From Ruminococcaceae bacterium UBA5579 (lineage in GTDB: Bacteria; Bacillota; Clostridia; Oscillospirales; Ruminococcaceae), in assembly GCA_002425305.1 (NCBI GenBank), contig DILZ01000044.1:9057-18516 (forward strand): a stretch of DNA of 9,460 bases, written 5' to 3'. A program made the position numbers and the translations under genes. Positions 6,374 through 9,460 of this stretch are shown piece by piece (within the stretch, counting starts at the first letter, position 1; each line of letters begins with the position of its first letter). Below the pieces are notes generated by a model. It saw nothing but the letters and a program-made list of their open reading frames with translations. It was not told where the DNA came from and did no database searches.

Positions 6374-6804
6374 CTAATGCAATTTGTCGTAATAGCACTC
6401 CATAAAGGACGGATTCGCGTAAATTTCCGCCGTATAACCCGCCTTTTTAATCGTTTCGCAGAATGTTACCGCCATATCCGTGCGGATTTTATTGTTCAGT
6501 CCGTCAATCTGCCGTTTTTCTTCCATCTCAAAGAACACGGGATATGCGGGAACAAGCCCCTTTATGACCTCAATGCATTTCTCTGCCTCCGCTTTTGCCT
6601 CGTCAACGCTCATAGCGTAGCTGTACCAATAAAAGCCGTAGGGAATTTTATACGCTTTACAATCGGCTATAAATTTATCAATAGTAACGTCCTTTTTCAT
6701 AGAAAATCCCACCCGGATAATCACAAAATCCACCCCCGCTTTTTTAAGCTCCGCGAAATTTATGCCATCCGGCAGCAGCTGATGTCTACACATTTAATCT
6801 TCAT
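6374..6804 (-). pseudogene. GH25 lysozyme (muramidase/endolysin type), frameshifted and truncated
   Basis: From an ATG at 6804 the frame reads MKIKCVDIS, the normal start of phage-type GH25 lysozymes (KGIDVS; the Asp is catalytic), then hits a stop. One missing base near 6779 restores the frame: LLPDGINFAELKKAGVDFVI, then IIRVGF, KIPYGFYWYSYAMSVDEAKAEA, VPAYPVFFEMEE and TAEIYANPSF. These are the successive conserved strands of the family. In the repaired alignment the spacing between DIS and INF is exactly that of DVSxYQGxIDF. The DxE catalytic pair of strand 4 is here E-M-E, a substitution. The protein stops at 6374, before the last strand of the barrel and any cell-wall-binding repeats (family domain ~190 residues; ~145 remain). 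It is a dead gene, likely from a prophage or conjugative element, fused at its 3' side to the recombinase relic. Confidence 0.8.
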
Positions 6805-6847
6805 AAACAAATCTACACATTAACCGCAGAGTCGGTTTTGCCGTGTG

Positions 6848-6876
6848 TTGACAAAATAAGATTATTGTGATATAAT
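6848..6876 (+). promoter_or_regulatory. Perfect consensus sigma-A promoter of the sulfatase-family gene
   Basis: TTGACA (6848-6853), exactly 17 bp, TATAAT (6871-6876), with TG one base before the -10 box (extended -10). Transcription should start near 6883, giving a ~78-nt untranslated leader to the ATG at 6961. Upstream, 6805-6847 holds only a 5-bp hairpin (ACCG/CGGT) and no operator I can defend. Absence of an obvious operator and full consensus suggest strong constitutive expression. Confidence 0.9.
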
Positions 6877-6960
6877 AATGTGGATAATAGACGGCGGCTC
6901 GCCGTAAAAAAACGCAAGCAGGTTAAAATCATATGCACTTTAAGAAGAGGAAAAGTCACA

Positions 6961-8580
6961 ATGAATATATCAAAACGTTTTAAGGACCGTCAAAAATCTG
7001 AAAAGACCCGCAAAACCATATCAGATATAATACTTTGTATATTCGCAGCGTTTAACGTATGCTTTTTTACGCCGATGGATGTTTTTTTCGCAAACTCCGA
7101 TGAGCTGGCATTTCCAATAGCACTGATGTCGCTGTATCTGGGCATAATAACGGTGGCGGTGGCAGCGGTGCTGTTTTTGGCAAGTGTTCTTATCCGCGGA
7201 AAGGCTAACGGAATATACCGCACGGTCGTTTTTGCCGCATCGATGGCTCTTTATATTAAGGGCAACTTTCTATCAATGAATATGGGATCACTGCTGGGCG
7301 ATAAGTATAGGATCTCCGTTGGACGCACCGTTCTCGATATTTCGGTGTGGGTTATAATTTTCGCAGCGTCCTTTATTCTGCGTTGGAAATTCTCGAAGCA
7401 ATTCGAAAGTGCTGTTACCTATATTTCGGCAGCGGTGATATTTATTCAGCTTGTCGCATTGGTAACGAGTTTTATACAGTGTATGAAATTTTCTCAGCCT
7501 TCGGTAATAAGCACTCTCCTCGGAGGGGTTAAGGATTTAAACATCAATATGGCGGCGTGTACCACTGACGATTTGGAGGTTTACAGCTCCAAAAAGAATT
7601 TTATTATCATTATGCCGGATGAATACGATTCCCATTGTTTTGATGAAGCGCTGAAGCAAGGTGCGCCCGTAGGGTTTGACGGGTTTACCTACTACACAAA
7701 CACCGTCGGAATGCACAAATGGACTCAGCACGCGGTGCCATACGCCTTTATTAACAGCCCCGTCTACTCCAACGGAGATGAAACGTTCTTTCAAGCTGTC
7801 ACGCAAAATTACGAAACGCGGTTTTATGCCGAATCCACCATACCGGATCCTTGGTTTATGTATAAATATTGCAGAAATTACATAGATGTGACTGTACCTT
7901 ACCGCGAAAGCTTTTCATACGCCAATACCTTGCTGGAATTGGCGCTGTTCCGTGTTTTGCCCGAGCCTTTAAAGCCTTTTGTTATGCCGGAATACGAGGA
8001 TCTTGGGAACATTGACTACACTCTGCCAGATAATAAGGAGTATTACCGTAGTGATAATCTGGATTTTTACAATAATTTCCCACGCGAGCTTACTATCACC
8101 GACACGCCGCAATTTAAGTGTATATTCCTGAAAGGTCTGCACAGCCCAAGAAACACGAATAAGGATATGCAGCGCGTGAAAGATACGGTATCTCTCGAAG
8201 AAACCACGGAAGTGGTAAATAAGATAATCGGTGAATATCTTCAAACGCTGAAAGAATACGGCGTTTACGACAACAGCGATATATTTATTATGGCCGACCA
8301 CGGTTATCGCAATGAATACAAGGACTGTTCCGTAATGACGCCCCTGTTTATGTACAAGCCGGCGTATTCGACCGATTCGGGCATAAAAATTTCCAATGCG
8401 CCGATAAGTCACGCTGATCTGTTCCCCACCTATGTCAAGTTGGCGGGCGGCGAACCCGAAGAACGGACGATTTTTGACATTTCCGAAGACGAAGAGCGTG
8501 TACGCTATTTCGCGGAAGATAACATAAGCATAATCGGTAATATCAAGGGTGAGTATGAACAATCGGCCATAGAAAAATGA
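6961..8580 (+). CDS. Membrane-anchored sulfatase/phospho-transferase superfamily protein
   Basis: 539 residues from ATG 6961, chosen because the in-frame GTG at 6880 lies at or before the predicted transcription start and because AAGAGGAA precedes 6961 at good distance. Five membrane helices are predictable (about 20-43, 51-78, 85-106, 122-142, 151-174), followed by an extracytoplasmic alkaline-phosphatase-fold domain (about 210-520). Motifs: FIIIMPDEYD (214-223, metal ligand Asp220), a candidate nucleophile Thr255 in KWTQHAVP, KGLHSPRN (391-398, His394), IFIMADHG (441-448, metal ligands Asp446-His447), and a sulfatase-like ending SHADLFPTYVKLAGG (483-497). This layout is shared by sulfatases, lipoteichoic acid synthases and phosphoethanolamine transferases that modify surface glycans or lipids. 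Which substrate it uses is not evident. It has its own consensus promoter and its stop overlaps the start of a small lipoprotein gene (ATGA), so the two probably worked together at the cell surface. Confidence 0.85.
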   Translation: MNISKRFKDRQKSEKTRKTISDIILCIFAAFNVCFFTPMDVFFANSDELAFPIALMSLYLGIITVAVAAVLFLASVLIRGKANGIYRTVVFAASMALYIKGNFLSMNMGSLLGDKYRISVGRTVLDISVWVIIFAASFILRWKFSKQFESAVTYISAAVIFIQLVALVTSFIQCMKFSQPSVISTLLGGVKDLNINMAACTTDDLEVYSSKKNFIIIMPDEYDSHCFDEALKQGAPVGFDGFTYYTNTVGMHKWTQHAVPYAFINSPVYSNGDETFFQAVTQNYETRFYAESTIPDPWFMYKYCRNYIDVTVPYRESFSYANTLLELALFRVLPEPLKPFVMPEYEDLGNIDYTLPDNKEYYRSDNLDFYNNFPRELTITDTPQFKCIFLKGLHSPRNTNKDMQRVKDTVSLEETTEVVNKIIGEYLQTLKEYGVYDNSDIFIMADHGYRNEYKDCSVMTPLFMYKPAYSTDSGIKISNAPISHADLFPTYVKLAGGEPEERTIFDISEDEERVRYFAEDNISIIGNIKGEYEQSAIEK

Positions 8581-8937
8581 AGAAAATAATAATTTCGCTT
8601 GTAACCGTTGCGGCTTTGACGCTTACAGGCTGTACAACTAACAGCGACAGAAAATTTAGGCGAATTGTATAGTGACATAGAACTCCCGGAGGTAGGAAAA
8701 AGCGGTACAGCAACATTTAAAGTCGATTTTGAAGGTGGTGTTAGTAGCGGAGGCTATTTAGGTTACGGTTATTTTGATACAAGCTCAATTAGAAACATAT
8801 CATCTGGAGACGACTGGATAGAGGACGTACTTCAAGAAGCCGATAGCAGCTTACCTATAGAGTGTATTGGCAGATATGAAGCATATGGCTACTCTACACC
8901 TATATCTAATACTATTTCTGAAAGGTCTATAACTTAA
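8577..8937 (+). pseudogene. Small lipoprotein gene, frameshifted
   Basis: The ATG at 8577 overlaps the stop of the sulfatase-family gene (ATGA coupling). It reads MKKIIISLVTVAALTLTGC, a classic lipoprotein signal with lipobox LTGC (Cys19), then TTNSDRKFRRIV and a stop at 8670. In the +1 frame, from about 8650, the sequence continues ENLGELYSDIELPEVGKSG to a stop at 8935-8937. It shows a plausible small acidic, beta-rich extracytoplasmic domain (GTATFKVDFEGG, SSGGYLGYGYF, DDWIEDVL). A single base change in 8635-8660 would give one lipoprotein of ~120 residues. The downstream frame has only a weak TTG start at 8665 and no export signal, so it is not a separate gene. I do not recognise the domain family. 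No slippery heptamer is visible, so a mutation or sequencing error is more likely than programmed frameshifting. It converges on rlmD 42 bp away. Confidence 0.7.
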
Positions 8938-8979
8938 ATACTCATATGCCACATTAGTTTGTATTAACCGGAGCTTTTT

Positions 8980-9460
8980 CTATTCCGTTTTTTGTATACA
9001 CACTACACACTCTATATGCCGCGTTCTCGGAAATAAGTCGAACGCGCGCACACATTTCACCGCATAGCCGCCCTCCGAAAGCATCTTGCAGTCACGGGCG
9101 GCGGTGGCGGGATTGCAGGAGATCATCACGATACGCTTTGGGTTCAACTTCACACACGCCGAGAGAGTATCTCCGTCGCAGCCCTTGCGCGGCGGGTCAA
9201 GCAGAATGACGTCTGGTGCAAGTCCGCTTTCGGCGAGCTTCACGGCTGCCTCGGACGCGCCCGTGCAGATGAACTCCGCGTTATCAATGCCGTTCTTTTC
9301 GGCATTTCGGCGGGCGTTCTCCACCGCCTCGGGAACTATCTCCGCGCCGATGACCCTTGCCGCCTCTTTCGCCATAGACAATCCGATAGTGCCGATACCG
9401 CAATACAGATCAAGCAGCGTTTTGCCGCGCGGCTCAGCGAACTCGGCAGCCTGCGCGTAT
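8980..9460 (-). CDS. rlmD: 23S rRNA (uracil-C5)-methyltransferase, RlmD/RumA family, C-terminal part (partial, runs off window end)
   Basis: The visible 159 codons are the SAM-dependent methyltransferase domain of a RumA/RlmD (RlmCD/TrmA) family enzyme, which methylates C5 of a uridine in 23S rRNA. Motifs in order: LLDLYCGIGTIGLSMA (SAM-binding motif I), GAEIVPEAVENARRNAE (acidic ribose-binding loop), ILLDPPRKGCD (motif IV), and MISCNPATAARD with the catalytic cysteine. It then ends FDLFPRTRHIECVV. The N-terminal TRAM and central domains (family total ~400-450 residues) are beyond the window. A Met at 9381 is internal, not a start. The last six residues, CIQKTE, differ from the usual family end (LLS/LMSR), and the family-like end HIECVVLMSR is found at 4132-4100. 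The switch occurs at the 18-bp repeat 9002-9019, implying that an insertion replaced the tail without destroying the enzyme. Confidence 0.93.
   Translation of the reverse strand, partial: YAQAAEFAEPRGKTLLDLYCGIGTIGLSMAKEAARVIGAEIVPEAVENARRNAEKNGIDNAEFICTGASEAAVKLAESGLAPDVILLDPPRKGCDGDTLSACVKLNPKRIVMISCNPATAARDCKMLSEGGYAVKCVRAFDLFPRTRHIECVVCIQKTE
9002..9019 (+). repeat. 18-bp direct repeat, candidate attachment site (right)
   Basis: Exact copy of 4116-4133 in the same orientation, located inside the 3' end of rlmD and coding for HIECVV there. Sequence to its right is continuous with the methyltransferase gene; sequence to its left (down to 4134) would be the inserted island. Confidence 0.75.

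Noticed and set aside
6880..6960. GTG at 6880 as start of the sulfatase-family protein.
   Set aside because: It lies 4 nt after the -10 box, at or before the transcription start; ATG 6961 has a ribosome binding site and precedes the normal basic-then-hydrophobic N-terminus.
7537..8562. Long minus-strand frames opposite the sulfatase-family gene, and similar plus-strand frames opposite rlmD-like, DUF262 and permease genes.
   Set aside because: Shadow frames without ribosome binding sites or recognisable domains.
8635..8670. Programmed ribosomal frameshift in the lipoprotein gene.
   Set aside because: The shift needed is +1 and no slippery heptamer, stimulatory stem or shifty stop is visible.
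8969..8993. Plus-strand CGGA...TCCG followed by six T as terminator for the broken lipoprotein gene.
   Set aside because: Only 4-5 bp of stem with an 11-nt loop and it lies inside the end of rlmD; too weak to annotate. Nothing else is visible between 8938 and 8979.

Overview
The window looks like chromosomal DNA of a gut-type Gram-positive anaerobe of the Clostridia (Oscillospiraceae/Ruminococcus-like). This is inferred from AGGAGG-type ribosome binding sites, textbook sigma-A promoters (TTGACx-N17-TATAAT), intrinsic terminators, a DUF4368-type serine recombinase remnant, a type I-C style CRISPR repeat and an RlmD/RumA-type methyltransferase. Species cannot be named from sequence alone. Almost everything lies on the minus strand; the plus strand carries only the sulfatase-family gene and a broken lipoprotein gene.

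Layout. Positions 1-95 (minus): start of a lipoprotein gene with a strong own promoter, cut by the window edge. Positions 202-225: a strong terminator for the next unit. Positions 377-3466 (minus): a three-gene ABC exporter operon (two different FtsX-type permeases, then a MacB/LolD-type ATPase). Positions 3605-4057 (minus): a composite relic, namely the first ~60 codons of cas3 (HD domain) fused to one lone type I-C-like CRISPR repeat and then to an unrecognised cysteine-rich tail. Positions 4100-4132 (minus): ten codons that read as the C-terminus of an RlmD/RumA-type rRNA methyltransferase. Positions 4241-5968 (minus): an intact DUF262 plus HNH (GmrS/GmrD-like) protein with its own promoter. 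Positions 6140-6358 and 6374-6804 (minus): wreckage of a serine recombinase and a GH25 lysozyme, joined head to tail. Positions 6961-8579 (plus): a membrane protein with a sulfatase/phosphoglycerol-transferase domain behind a perfect consensus promoter. Positions 8577-8937 (plus): a frameshifted small lipoprotein gene translationally overlapping it. Positions 8980-9460 (minus): the C-terminal part of the RlmD/RumA gene.

The main reading I propose: the 18-bp sequence coding for HIECVV at the 3' end of rlmD (9002-9019) recurs as an exact direct repeat at 4116-4133, where it again reads in frame as an RlmD tail (HIECVVLMSR, stop). The 4.9 kb between is then a decayed integrative island inserted in the 3' end of rlmD. 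The island brought its own short replacement tail to rlmD and pushed the original tail next to cas3. Its cargo is a possible modification-dependent restriction enzyme (DUF262-HNH) and a cell-surface sulfatase/lipoprotein pair; its own recombinase is reduced to 72 residues. Just outside the island a type I-C CRISPR-Cas locus appears to have collapsed by one deletion running from within cas3 to a CRISPR repeat. The region therefore records loss of one defence system beside gain of another candidate.
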